Source of the DNA: an uncultured Oscillospiraceae bacterium
Lineage (GTDB): Bacteria; Bacillota; Clostridia; Oscillospirales; Ruminococcaceae
Assembly: GCA_900552945.1 (NCBI GenBank)
Contig: USBI01000015.1
Span: 1-33,267 of the forward strand
Reading direction: 5' to 3'
Length of the DNA: 33,267 nucleotides
The number at the start of each line of letters is the position of its first letter. Positions within the stretch are counted from its first letter, which is position 1. The translations under genes were made by a program, and so were the position numbers. The notes beneath the pieces were generated by a model. It saw nothing but the letters and a program-made list of their open reading frames with translations. It did no database searches and had not been told where the DNA came from. Positions 9,243 to 17,758 of the stretch are shown piece after piece.

Positions 9243-9541
9243 AGAATCATTGTTCCTCACTTTTTATGGAATAATGCTATTTTACCATTTTTTTCGCTAA
9301 AAAACAATCCGCACCCTCATAAGCCTCCGGACGTCAGTGGCGATTCGACACAGAATTTTGCTTCAAAGTACACATCCGGAAAAATTTTAAAAAGAATAAA
9401 ACCTTTTTTCGATTTTCCCTGTCTATCCAGTGAAAACCAGCAGAAAAAGGAGGATCAAACCGTTAAAAAGGCTTGCAAACGCCTAATTGAAAGGCAATCC
9501 ACACACTCAAAACAAGCGTTTAAGAAAGGTTGAAGGACTTT
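9243..9541. other. Divergent intergenic region between recJ and the LRR gene
   Basis: About 299 bases separate the two divergent genes, so promoters for both must lie here. I could not identify a -35/-10 pair with confidence. Only a weak AGGC/GCCT inverted repeat around 9470-9484 and A/T-rich runs near 9380-9410 stand out. No gene, RNA or operator is recognised. Confidence 0.5.
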
Positions 9542-10792
9542 ATGAGAAAAACAGGCAGTTTTAAAAAATGCAGTACCGTTTTGGCGTTACTGCTTACCAT
9601 CTTATTCATTCAGACCGGCATATCAGCCTATGCCGCAGATACTGTAAGCGGTACCGGTTGGACGCTGGACAGTGCCGGCACACTGACTATAACGGCTGAC
9701 ATCGCTCCGCAATCCACCGCGGATGGGTACGAATGGGCACCATACGCCAACCAGATCCGACAGGTTATCGCGGCGGAAGGAGTTACCAGCATTCCGGCTC
9801 TCGCTTTTTCCAGCAGTGACGGCACCAGCGGCGTAAAATACAGCAAACTGGAAAAAGTGGTGATGTCATCCACCGTGAAATCCATTGGTGTTTCCGCGTT
9901 TTACGGCAACCCGACCCTAACGGATGTACAGCTCAACGATGGGTTGGAAGAAATCTGGAACGTTGCGTTTGGTCTTGCGGGATTTACCGAAATTGATCTC
10001 CCTGCCGCGGCTACCTATTATTCCGACGTTTTTTACAAATGCAGCCGTCTTACTTCCGTGACCATTCCATCCGGCTCCCAGTTTGAGGGAAACGCGCATT
10101 TTTACGACTGTGACAGCCTTGCTTCCGTTGTTCTGGAAGAAGGTGTGACTGAAATTCCGGATGATTTTCTGGCTCAGTGCTCCAGCTTAAAATCCATCAC
10201 CATTCCCCGCTCGGTCACTCAAATCTCAGACTTTCCCATCACCTCGTCGGATGGAGTGCGCATTATTGGGTTTCCCGGTACCGCTGCGGAAGAATTCGCG
10301 AATAGAGAGTACTCCACACAGCACGGATTTGTTTTTGAGGTCAAATCATGCGCACAACACAGCTTTGGCGATTGGGATATCATCAAGCAGGCTTCCTGCA
10401 CCGAAAACGGTCTGAAAAAACATATCTGCACCATATGCGGAGCCGAAGAAACCGGAATCATCCCGGCAACAGACCATGTGTGGGATAACGGTAACGTCAC
10501 CAAACAGCCGACCGAAACCGAACCGGGAGAAAAAACCTATACTTGTACCGTATGCGGTACAACCAAAACCCAGTCGATTGCAGCATTGCAAACTGGTTCA
10601 AGCGCTCCATCATCGGAAAATGAAAACGCGTTGGATCAATCATTAAGCCCACTGAATCATGAAAACACACCGGATGATCCGGCTAAAACCGGCAATACTG
10701 ATCTTCTGCCGCTCTGGATCGGTGTTTTCACTGCCGCGGGTGTTATTGCCGTGATAGCGTACAAAAAGCTCGGTAAAAAACGGATGGATTAA
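9542..10792 (+). CDS. Secreted BspA-type leucine-rich-repeat surface protein
   Basis: This protein has 416 residues. The N-terminus is a signal peptide (basic MRKTGSFKK, hydrophobic core, ISAYAAD cleavage region). Residues ~90-260 contain LRR_5/BspA-like units such as LTSVTIPSGS and LKSITIPRSVTQI. Two short Cys modules follow, each with a CxxCG pair (HICTICGAEETG and YTCTVCGTTKT), then a low-complexity stretch. A membrane segment (LLPLWIGVFTAAGVIAVIAY) and a basic tail close the protein. It is probably exported and held in the membrane, facing outwards; no LPxTG motif is seen. BspA-like proteins bind host or bacterial surfaces, but that role is family knowledge. I chose ATG 9542, with AAGG five bases upstream and AGAAAGG further up; a TTG at 9530 is also in frame. 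It is a single-gene unit closed by a strong terminator. Confidence 0.85.
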   Translation: MRKTGSFKKCSTVLALLLTILFIQTGISAYAADTVSGTGWTLDSAGTLTITADIAPQSTADGYEWAPYANQIRQVIAAEGVTSIPALAFSSSDGTSGVKYSKLEKVVMSSTVKSIGVSAFYGNPTLTDVQLNDGLEEIWNVAFGLAGFTEIDLPAAATYYSDVFYKCSRLTSVTIPSGSQFEGNAHFYDCDSLASVVLEEGVTEIPDDFLAQCSSLKSITIPRSVTQISDFPITSSDGVRIIGFPGTAAEEFANREYSTQHGFVFEVKSCAQHSFGDWDIIKQASCTENGLKKHICTICGAEETGIIPATDHVWDNGNVTKQPTETEPGEKTYTCTVCGTTKTQSIAALQTGSSAPSSENENALDQSLSPLNHENTPDDPAKTGNTDLLPLWIGVFTAAGVIAVIAYKKLGKKRMD

Positions 10793-10811
10793 AAAGACAA
10801 TCGAACGCAAA

Positions 10812-10844
10812 AGCCCGGAAAGCTCTGCTTGTGCTTTCCGGGCT
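10812..10844. terminator. Intrinsic terminator, probably bidirectional
   Basis: A perfect 12-bp stem (AGCCCGGAAAGC / GCTTTCCGGGCT) with a 9-nt loop is followed on the plus strand by CTTTGTTTTC. It lies 20 bases after the LRR gene stop and upstream of the 3' end of the convergent gene at 10923, where the minus-strand copy runs into TTTTGCG. It can therefore serve both genes. Confidence 0.9.
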
Positions 10845-10922
10845 CTTTGTTTTCATTACAATTTTTAAGACAAAACATGCCAGAACAATACCGTTTAACT
10901 CCAAGAGAACCGCGGCAGTACA

Positions 10923-11675
10923 CTACTGTGCTGTTTTCTCTCCGTTGATGATATTGGCGAGTACGGCGAGCGCATTGTCATAATCAGGATTATTCTCTTC
11001 ATCCGCTCCCACACGGTCCTCACTGCGGAGCACCAGCGCCATACGTTCCGACGGGATATTCTCTTCACCTACGTCCTGTGCGAACTGAGTTCCGTCAATA
11101 AAATACCGCTGACCGTCTACGTTCGGATTATCCGGGAACAGAGCAGACAAATCCACAAACATTTCAGGTTCTTCATCAATCAGCTCTTGATAAGCCTCTT
11201 CACCCAGCAAATAAAGGTAAACCGACGTATCATTCAAGTAGGTAACCATCTTCGGGCGCGCAGTCGAGTCGGAAGAGTTTGACAACGAAACCGTGATCAT
11301 ATCCACGTTGACTTCTCCGTTTTCATCGCTGTCAAGCCCGTATTGCTCAACAGCGTTGATATAAGACTCGGTCTGAAGAGAATCCGCATAATACACCGCC
11401 AGTATCTTCGTGTCATACCTAGGCTGATTGATAAAATTCACGATCAGCCCGATACCAACCGCAACAGCAACCAATATCAACAGAATACGTACTTTATAAT
11501 AATACAGAAAATTTGAAACTTTCTCGCCCGTACTCTGCGGATGCGCTTGCTGCTCCACCTGTTTTTCCCGTTCGCGCTCCGCATCGCTTTTGGGTTGCAT
11601 CGTCTGTTTGACTTTACGCATATACGCAAGTTCTTTTTGACGGTTCTGTTCTTTTTTCATACTGTTTCCGGCCAT
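10923..11675 (-). CDS. Single-pass membrane protein of unknown function
   Basis: This 250-residue protein has no family I recognise. Residues 1-60 are highly charged (Lys/Glu/Arg/Gln-rich, probably cytoplasmic). One hydrophobic segment at about 67-85 (ILLILVAVAVGIGLIV) crosses the membrane, and ~165 acidic residues follow outside, consistent with a type II topology. The start at 11675 is fixed by AAGGAGG 7 nt upstream; the open frame extends to 11753 without a ribosome binding site. It stands alone, convergent with the LRR gene. Similar small anchored extracellular proteins are frequent and unnamed in Clostridia. Confidence 0.75.
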   Translation of the reverse strand: MAGNSMKKEQNRQKELAYMRKVKQTMQPKSDAEREREKQVEQQAHPQSTGEKVSNFLYYYKVRILLILVAVAVGIGLIVNFINQPRYDTKILAVYYADSLQTESYINAVEQYGLDSDENGEVNVDMITVSLSNSSDSTARPKMVTYLNDTSVYLYLLGEEAYQELIDEEPEMFVDLSALFPDNPNVDGQRYFIDGTQFAQDVGEENIPSERMALVLRSEDRVGADEENNPDYDNALAVLANIINGEKTAQ

Positions 11676-11898
11676 GCAGAATCCTCCTTGCCAATGTACC
11701 AGCTCATTTTTATCCACCGCAGGACATATTTTTATATCAAATATGCCTTGCAAGGTATTTCGGATTTTAAAAGCCCCCTTCAGTACGCTGAAAGCAGGCG
11801 TTTCATCCTCCCCGTTTATTCACAAATCGCGTTTTTCTGTCACATTCAAGTGTGCATTGGCTATTTCTTTTCTGCCAACCGTATTCACACACAATGCC

Positions 11899-12384
11899 TT
11901 AAGATATTTCTACAATTTCTACGTTGCTTCCATTTTCTTGAAGCAGTTTTACAAGGTCATCCGCATTTAGCCACACGGTAGCGCTGTTGTCATTTGGATG
12001 AATCCCGATTCGATTCCCCACAAACTCTGAATCAAGATAAAAGTGAATGTGGTGCTCGGTATCATTCAACAGCCCAAGCGGTGTGACAGAACCAGGCGCG
12101 AGCCCCATGAACCGCATCAAATCATCTGCCGAAGCAAAAGAAAGCACACGCAAACCGTGTTTTTTTCTGAATTCTTTTAAATCAACTCGTTTATCGCCTT
12201 TGACCGTAATCAGATAATAATTTTTCTTTTTATCATCCCGAACGAAAAGGTTTTTTGCATCCCAATCAGGATAGGGCAGTTCAACAGCGTTTAATTCTTC
12301 CATATTAAACACCGCTTTATGTTCGGTGATTTCATAATTGACACCGTGATCGTTTAAATATTGATACGTTTCTTTTTTATTCAT
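11899..12384 (-). CDS. YbaK/PrdX-type aminoacyl-tRNA editing protein
   Basis: This 161-residue protein matches the free-standing editing domains related to the ProRS INS domain (YbaK/ProX/PrdX group), which hydrolyse mischarged Ala-tRNA-Pro or similar species in the cytosol. Family signatures are LFVRDDKKKNYYLITVKGDKRVD (read in parts), the conserved Lys in ITVKGD, and the loop APGSVTPLGLLND. Its length is usual for PrdX. The start ATG has AGGA six bases upstream. It is the last gene that I assign to the chromosome before the integrative element; the element is inserted upstream of it. Confidence 0.88.
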   Translation of the reverse strand: MNKKETYQYLNDHGVNYEITEHKAVFNMEELNAVELPYPDWDAKNLFVRDDKKKNYYLITVKGDKRVDLKEFRKKHGLRVLSFASADDLMRFMGLAPGSVTPLGLLNDTEHHIHFYLDSEFVGNRIGIHPNDNSATVWLNADDLVKLLQENGSNVEIVEIS

Positions 12385-12424
12385 TGCATATCCTGCTTTT
12401 CACAAATGTATTGATTTAAGAACA

Positions 12425-12447
12425 GGCAATCCCATTATGGGACTGCC
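12425..12447. terminator. Imperfect hairpin, possible weak terminator
   Basis: A 9-bp stem with one mismatch (GGCAATCCC / GGGACTGCC) and a 5-nt loop is followed on the plus strand by CGTTCATTTTGTT. On the minus strand it lies upstream of the editing gene and could shield it from transcription out of the integrase. The T-tracts on both sides are poor. Confidence 0.4.
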
Positions 12448-12651
12448 CGTTCATTTTGTTGATGATAATATTATGCCGTTTCGCGCATTGCCTTATATTA
12501 AACAATGCAGCAAAGGTTGCACTGATTTTCTAAACTATTCCAGTCCTTGGAACTTAGGAATTTCAGTTTTCAGCGGTCGAGCGGCTTCATCGTGGGGATT
12601 AGATAATCCCTTGTTATATGACCGTTCATAAGCATTCGTAAATCCTTTGTT

Positions 12652-12745
12652 TACGCCATTTCTCTGCCTTTTCATTTTTGCTGCTCTACATATCTCTACG
12701 CAGAAAACAGGAGAATTGGCGTAAGATTTGGCGTAAATTGGCGTA
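12652..12745. repeat. Integrase arm-type site cluster (TTGGCGTA repeats)
   Basis: Three direct copies of TTGGCGTA are at 12716-12723, 12728-12735 and 12738-12745, and an inverted copy (TACGCCA) is at 12652-12658. A fifth, TACGCCA, is at 14063-14069 between int and xis. Tn916 integrase binds comparable direct repeats (DR-2) inside the transposon ends through its N-terminal domain. The position just beyond the 3' end of int fits the same role. Binding itself is inferred. Confidence 0.65.
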
Positions 12746-12751
12746 GACTGA

Positions 12752-14004
12752 TTAGACAGCTATTTTCCCGAAGTATTCGCCCAACACATTGAATTCTTTT
12801 TGCTTCATGTCTTTTGTGACATCCACATAAATATCCATTGTAGTTGAAATATCAGCATGCCCCAGGACATCTTGAATCACCTTCACGTTTACTCCCGACT
12901 CACAAAGCCGGGTCGTAAAGGTATGCCTAAGAGAGTGACAGCTAAACTTCGGCAACAGAACAGGATCAGCCTCGCCGCGCAAAAGCACCTCATCATTGCA
13001 ATCCCGAATAATACGGCGGATCGCCTTGTTCAAAGTACCTTGATGCTGGACATCACCGAAACGATTGATAAAAATAAAGTCGGTATAGCAGTCCACCGTG
13101 ACCTTACAATGCAGTCCCGTTTCTTCCTGGTACTTCTTTTCCATCAGGAATGCTTCCTTGACAAAATCCAGCATGGGTATGGTTCGCTCGCCAGCTTTGG
13201 TCTTTGGCGTATTGATGCTGAAAGAGCATCCTTTCCCATCTCCGTGATTATAGTAGACCAAAGTGTGATTTACACCGATAATGCCTTGCTCCAAATCAAT
13301 GTCACACCAGCGGAGGCCTACAATCTCGCCAACACGCATTCCCGTCCCCAGCATTACCGCAAAGACAGGATACCAATGATGATACTGCGGATGATTTTGC
13401 AGAAAATCAATAAACAATTTCTGTTCAGCTACGGTCGGTGCTTTTCGCTTTTCAGTCTCGAAATTGTGGGACTGCTTTAGTTCCTTCAACATATGGTCTG
13501 TCGGATTGATACGAATATAGTTGTCGTCAACCGCCAAATCAAAAACCTGATGCAGCACCGTATGGATGTTATCAATCGTAGCGATTGTCAGTATTTTTTC
13601 ATCTGCAAGCGTGTTATAAAACCGCTTAACATCAGATTTTTTACTGACGCAATCCGGAGCTTACCAAAGCTTGGACGAACAAACATATTATACATATACT
13701 TATAATTTGTAAATGTATTGTGTTTTAGTCCCCGCTTCAAATCACACCATAGCTCAAAAACATCGTTCACTGTCACTCTGCGGGTTTCCGTCTTAATGCC
13801 ATCCTGTTTGTCCCTGATGGCAGCCTCTTCTTTTTCTCTCAGTTCTTCAAGAGTCGAGGCATAAACAGAATGACGTTTGCCATCCGCTGAAGTCCAACGG
13901 AAATCATATGTACCGTCTTTACGCTGCGTTTCACCTTTGCGAAGTGTCAGCCTGTTTTTGTCTAAACGCCTGCTTGCTTTTCCTTTCTTTGTAGTATTTG
14001 CCAT
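12752..14004 (-). pseudogene. int: Tn916-type tyrosine integrase, frameshifted
   Basis: Two reading frames together make one Tn916-like integrase. The 5' part (14004-13588, about 138 residues) has the N-terminal arm-binding domain (RRLDKNRLTLRKGE, GTYDFRWTSADGKRHSVYA) and the start of the core-binding domain. The 3' part runs to 12752 and holds the catalytic domain with Arg in GTGMRVGEI, HSLRH, LGHADISTT and the Tyr of MDIYVDV. At 13637-13642 the plus strand has T6. Seven Ts would restore a continuous frame that reads through VKKSDVKRFYNTLADEK into the catalytic part, so one base is missing. As read, the protein stops before the catalytic domain. The ATG at 14004 has GAGAGGG 9 nt upstream. 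Slippage at the A6 run could still give some full product, but A6 is short for that. Confidence 0.9.
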
Positions 14005-14032
14005 TGTTCTCAACCCTCTCTAAAAGACAAGG

Positions 14033-14047
14033 GTTGCTCTTAGCAAC
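14033..14047 (-). terminator. Small hairpin between xis and int
   Basis: A perfect 6-bp stem with a 3-nt loop (GTTGCT-AAG-AGCAAC on the minus strand) is followed by CCTTGTCTTTTAG. It lies between xis and int and could attenuate int transcription. The stem is short and the T-tract interrupted. Confidence 0.35.
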
Positions 14048-14113
14048 TCATTATACCATAAATACGCCATCATAGCAAGTCACCCTTTCCTGAAAATACA
14101 AGACTTGAAAAAA

Positions 14114-14308
14114 CTATAGAGAATAAAGCTTTTCAATATATTCATCGAATTTACGTCTCTTAATGAGTCGTTTCGTTCCAATCCAAAGTACAAATTCACA
14201 GTTATCGTCATCCGTAAGTTGTCTCAGCTTATTGATTCCGATCCCCGAGTATGCCGCCGCTTCCTCTAGTGTCAGATTGCTTTTTTCCCAAATCGGGATC
14301 TGTTTCAT
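14114..14308 (-). CDS. xis: Tn916-type excisionase Xis
   Basis: This 64-residue winged-helix DNA-binding protein would bend DNA at the element ends and direct the integrase towards excision. It resembles Tn916 Xis over its length: the IPIWEKSNLTLEEAAAYSGI opening with a helix-turn-helix, then GINKLRQLTDD and the basic RLIKRRKFDEYIEKL close. The start at 14308 is set by AAAGGAGG six bases upstream; the longer open frame to 14353 has no ribosome binding site. The gene is directly upstream of int on the same strand, as in Tn916. Unlike int, it is intact. Confidence 0.9.
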   Translation of the reverse strand: MKQIPIWEKSNLTLEEAAAYSGIGINKLRQLTDDDNCEFVLWIGTKRLIKRRKFDEYIEKLYSL

Positions 14309-14526
14309 AAAATTCCTCCTTTGTCTAAAATTTGAATTCTCAAAAAATAACACCTAACCGCCGGACCATTTCCTGCGCTCCTTTTCGACCGCGTATTTTC
14401 AGGCCCCGCTGTTTTGAAGCGGCAGATTTTGAGAAGGGAGGCGCGAAAGCGGGCTAAGTATCCCATGCGCACGGTATATCACTATCCTGCCTTTATTCGC
14501 AGGAGCAGAAGCAGGGGTGCATGAAT

Positions 14527-14930
14527 ATGGCTGTTGCAACCTATCATCCGCAGATCCTTGTAGATACAAATGGCCTGACGGAAAAAGAGTGGTTGGAGTG
14601 GCGGCGAAAAGGCGTAGGCGGCAGCGATGCTTCCATTATTTTAGGCATATCCCCTTTTGCCACTTCAAGGGATTTGTACTACGACAAGCTGAATATCAGT
14701 GGGCGGAAGAGTATTTCCGTGATCTGGACGTCAAAGAAGACAAAACAGAAGAGGACGAAAAATTTGTCCCCAGACCATACCGTGGTATTTCCTCCACGCC
14801 GAAGAAAAAGGCGGAGAAGAAAAAGCCGCAGCCTGTGAAAAAAGAGAAGCCAAAGGAACCGGAGCAGTTGTCTATGGATAACCAGATTACCCTGGACAGC
14901 TTTCTCCAACCGGAGAAAATGGCCGGCTAA
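14527..14930 (+). pseudogene. Chimeric remnant: YqaJ exonuclease N-terminus fused out of frame to a PcfK-like tail
   Basis: Reading from 14521/14527, the first ~55 residues match the start of YqaJ-type viral recombinase/exonucleases (EWLEWRRKGVGGSDASIILG, then SPFATSRDLYYDKL). From about 14695 this frame degenerates into basic nonsense and stops at 14838. At the same point another frame becomes protein-like (QWAEEYFRDLDVKED, a Lys/Pro-rich linker, then LSMDNQITLDSFL) and runs to a stop at 14930. That tail resembles the C-termini of PcfK-like/AcrIIA9-like proteins that sit upstream of PcfJ in conjugative elements. The simplest reading is a deletion that joined two genes out of frame near 14690-14700. 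The start site has AGGGG 9 nt before the second ATG (14527). The PcfK assignment is tentative. Confidence 0.6.
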
Positions 14931-14947
14931 ACAAAGGAGTGTTATTG

Positions 14948-15493
14948 ATGATTGCATACAAAGCATTTCGCCCCGGACTAATATGCCGGGGCTACCAGTT
15001 TGTCATGGGCTTAAATGTCACCGATAAGGCAAATTGTGCAAGAAACGGATTTCATTCGGCGGAAAATCCTTTGGATTGCCTGTCGTATTATCCTTTTGAA
15101 GACTCGGAATTTTACCTGGTGGATGCCGGCGGCGATATTGACGAGGATAACACGGATTCTAAAATTTCCTGTACGGAGCTGCGGATTCTCAAGCAGCTCA
15201 GCCAGAAGGAATTGTTCCTGCACGCCCTGGCCTATATGGTGGATCACCCGCATCGGAAATGGAGCAGCCATGTGACAGCGGATCGTGTCCATGCGAACGG
15301 CGGTTATGCCGTTGTGCGCGGCCCCGACCCTCTTGCCTGCGGAAGCATCGGTGATTATCTTGCGTTTGCCAAAGAAGACCCGGCAAGCGGAAAGATAGAG
15401 CAAATCGCCTTTGCACCGGTGGACGGAAAAGTTCTGCTTCCGGGCGTATGGTATGATGTAAATTTTGAGAAAAGGACGGTAGGTATATTTTGA
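14948..15493 (+). CDS. DUF7666-like protein of mobile elements
   Basis: This 181-residue protein has no known activity. Its beginning (IAYKAFRPGLICRGYQFVMG, then FHSAENPLDCLSYYPF) matches the pattern of phage and ICE proteins now grouped as DUF7666, in which a GFHxxxNPLDxLxYYP segment is diagnostic. The rest has several Cys and acidic stretches and no membrane segment. The start ATG has AAAGGAG 8 nt upstream. It lies 17 bases after the chimeric remnant, and its stop overlaps the TTG start of pcfJ by 4 bases, so it is coupled to PcfJ. Confidence 0.65.
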   Translation: MIAYKAFRPGLICRGYQFVMGLNVTDKANCARNGFHSAENPLDCLSYYPFEDSEFYLVDAGGDIDEDNTDSKISCTELRILKQLSQKELFLHALAYMVDHPHRKWSSHVTADRVHANGGYAVVRGPDPLACGSIGDYLAFAKEDPASGKIEQIAFAPVDGKVLLPGVWYDVNFEKRTVGIF

Positions 15494-17658
15494 GAAAAGC
15501 TGACTTATTAAAAATGGACCGGTTGACAGCCACGCCGGATATGATGCGGCATGCGAAGAACGATTCCCCCGCGATAGTCACATTAGGTTATCGAGAAATG
15601 CGGGAGCAGTACAAGTACGACCTGTATCTTCGCTGCCGCGTGCAGAACGGTATTTTAAAGGTTTCCCTGTTCTGGACGGGCAATATGCACAAGGGCGGCA
15701 ATCTGCCAATTTATGAAGTGTATTTTTCCCATGAGGAAAAGAAATTTATCACCTATGACTGCACCTATAACAAGTGGCTGGACTCCAAGCTGGACCGTCT
15801 TGATTGGCCGCAGTACAGATCTGCTTACTACATGAAAGCATACATCAGCCGGCGAACCCGCATCACCATACGGAATTACCTGGGGATAGAAAACGGCCGC
15901 TTATCCGACCTGCTCAACTACCAGCTTAAAATCCGTGAGGAACAGCTGGAGCAAAGGCACAAAAGAGAGACTGACAGATGGGATAGTAACCTGGCACAAA
16001 CGCCGCCGCTTCCCAAGGACTGGAGCCGATGGGTGGATAAAGTGGCAATTCCCGAAAACTACATTTTCTACCATTACAAAAAGGGAGGCGCCAAAACCGG
16101 CTATTGTTCCTATTGTGAAAAGGAAGTCCCCATCCATAGGCCTCTGTATAATAAGGAAGGGCGCTGCCCCTGCTGCCGCCACAAGATTACATTCAAAAGC
16201 ATCGGACGGGCAGGCTTTTTCCACACCCAGAAGGTTTATTTCTATCTGATTCAACGCTGCAAAGATGGCGTTATGGTTCGGGAATTTGAAGGTCACCGCA
16301 CCTATCGAAAGGGAGAGTATATGACGCCGGAATGCTATGTCCATGAAATCCGCCGCATGATCTGCGATAAAAACGCTATTCCCCAGCGCGCTTATTACTG
16401 GGGGCTTTATAAGCAGAAAACTTATCGATGGATAAATGGATATATTAACAAGAGCGGCTGGTATACGGACTATTCCGGTATGGTGTACGGCAAAACGCTT
16501 CCAGCTCTTTCAAAGCGTGAGCTAAAGAAAACCGGGCTTCTGGAATATGTCCGCGGCAACAAATGTGTTGATCCGGAGGAATATCTGATTGCCTATGAAA
16601 AGCGCCCGTACATCGAAAAGTTTGTCAAGGCGGGGCTTTCCCGTCTGGCAAAGGAACACGTGAAAGGTCGTCATAAATACGGCTGTGATGACGTTCCCCT
16701 GTCTATCCAAGAAAGCAGCCTGACAAAGCTGCTCGGTATTGACGGGCAGAAGCTGAAGAGGCTTCGGAAAAACAACGGCGGCAGCGGTTTCCTGAACTGG
16801 CTGCAATACGAAAAGGCTTCCGGAAAGGAAATCCCAGACCGCAACATTTCCTGGCTTTGCAGGGAAAAAATCACACCCAGCGACTTAAAATTTGTCCGAG
16901 AGAAAATGAGCATTTCTCAAATCCACAATTATATTGCCCGGCAGATGTCAAAAGAGCATATGTCCAGCCAAAATGTTATCAACACATGGGCCGACTATCT
17001 CTCCATGGCGAAAGGGCTGCACATGAATACGGACGATGAACGCATTTACCGTGTGCGGGATCTAAAAAGGCGGCACAACGAATTGGTTCAAAGCTGTCAG
17101 AAGTATGGGACGAGCATGACGATCCGTGTGGGCAAAATCCTGAATGAGTATCCCCATATTGATGAAATCTGTCAGTCGCTCAAAGAAAAGTACGAGTACA
17201 GCGATGAAGAGTACATGATTGTTGCCCCCACCGGCGTTGAGGATATTATTCTTGAAGGAAATGCCCTCACTCACTGTATTGCGAACAGCGACCGCTACTG
17301 GGACCGGATTGAAAACCGGGAGTCGTACATCCTCTTTTTACGCAAGAGCACCGACCCAACAAAAGCATTTTATACGCTGGAAATTGAGCCGGACGGTACG
17401 ATACGGCAGAAACGCTCCACACTCAATGAACAATATGAGGATATTGAGCAGGCCACGGGCTTTCTTCTCAAATGGCAGCAGGTTGTGGCAAAGCGCCTGA
17501 CAGCTGAAGACCGGTCGCTTGCCGGGCAGAGCCGGGCACTGCGTACGGAGGAATTTGAACGGCTGCGCAAAGACCAAGTTACCGTTCGCACGGGAACCCT
17601 GTCCGGGAAACTGCTCGTCGATGTCCTGATGAGCGATCTCATGGAAAACGCAGCGTAA
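15490..17658 (+). CDS. PcfJ-like protein of conjugative elements
   Basis: This 722-residue protein resembles PcfJ, named from the enterococcal conjugative plasmid pCF10 and widespread in ICEs; its biochemical role is unknown. A zinc-ribbon with two Cys pairs is visible near residues 200-230 (YCSYCEKEV and CPCCRHKI). The diagnostic C-terminal PcfJ domain is at about 570-680: EGNALTHCIANSDRYWDRI, then YILFLRKST, FYTLEIEPDGTIRQKR and the LNEQY segment. The start is TTG, overlapping the upstream stop (TTGA); an ATG eight codons further in is a possible alternative. The gene is intact although its neighbours are broken, which suggests the cassette is recent or still selected. Confidence 0.85.
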   Translation: MRKADLLKMDRLTATPDMMRHAKNDSPAIVTLGYREMREQYKYDLYLRCRVQNGILKVSLFWTGNMHKGGNLPIYEVYFSHEEKKFITYDCTYNKWLDSKLDRLDWPQYRSAYYMKAYISRRTRITIRNYLGIENGRLSDLLNYQLKIREEQLEQRHKRETDRWDSNLAQTPPLPKDWSRWVDKVAIPENYIFYHYKKGGAKTGYCSYCEKEVPIHRPLYNKEGRCPCCRHKITFKSIGRAGFFHTQKVYFYLIQRCKDGVMVREFEGHRTYRKGEYMTPECYVHEIRRMICDKNAIPQRAYYWGLYKQKTYRWINGYINKSGWYTDYSGMVYGKTLPALSKRELKKTGLLEYVRGNKCVDPEEYLIAYEKRPYIEKFVKAGLSRLAKEHVKGRHKYGCDDVPLSIQESSLTKLLGIDGQKLKRLRKNNGGSGFLNWLQYEKASGKEIPDRNISWLCREKITPSDLKFVREKMSISQIHNYIARQMSKEHMSSQNVINTWADYLSMAKGLHMNTDDERIYRVRDLKRRHNELVQSCQKYGTSMTIRVGKILNEYPHIDEICQSLKEKYEYSDEEYMIVAPTGVEDIILEGNALTHCIANSDRYWDRIENRESYILFLRKSTDPTKAFYTLEIEPDGTIRQKRSTLNEQYEDIEQATGFLLKWQQVVAKRLTAEDRSLAGQSRALRTEEFERLRKDQVTVRTGTLSGKLLVDVLMSDLMENAA

Positions 17659-17710
17659 TGAACGATTGCCGGTGATAGATACGCCGACGCCGCTTCCAGC
17701 GGGGACGAAA

Positions 17711-17740
17711 GGGGACGCCTTGCGGCGCCCCCTTTCTTTT
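17711..17740 (+). terminator. Intrinsic terminator after pcfJ
   Basis: The stem GGGGACGCC / GGCGCCCCC (9 positions, one mismatch) has a 4-nt loop TTGC and is followed by TTTCTTTTT. It lies about 50 bases after the pcfJ stop and before the convergent HTH_16 gene. Confidence 0.85.
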
Positions 17741-17758
17741 TGCTTTTCTTACCTGTTT

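Larger units (their letters stand above)
12385..12751. other. Intergenic stretch holding the integrated element's end
   Basis: These 367 bases lie between the editing gene and the 3' end of the integrase. They hold a hairpin at 12425-12447 and four copies of a TGGCGTA repeat at 12652-12745. No tRNA gene or other known attachment target is recognisable. The chromosome-element junction should lie between about 12450 and 12650, but I cannot place it because the other end is not in the window. Confidence 0.6.

Noticed and set aside
12437..12631. A 64-codon ORF at the chromosome-element border
   Set aside because: No ribosome binding site, no protein-like pattern, and it begins inside a hairpin; likely non-coding.
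12385..12751. A tRNA gene as integration target
   Set aside because: No cloverleaf or T-loop sequence (GGTTCRA-type with matching stems) could be found on either strand.
14309..14520. Possible regulatory or transfer-origin sequence between xis and the YqaJ remnant
   Set aside because: Only a 5-bp CCGCT/AGCGG stem and GC-rich text were seen; nothing specific enough to call an origin of transfer.
14695..14930. Anti-CRISPR AcrIIA9 gene
   Set aside because: The tail has the Lys/Pro-rich and LDSFL ending seen in PcfK/AcrIIA9-like proteins, but the N-terminal part is missing, so an anti-CRISPR function cannot be claimed.
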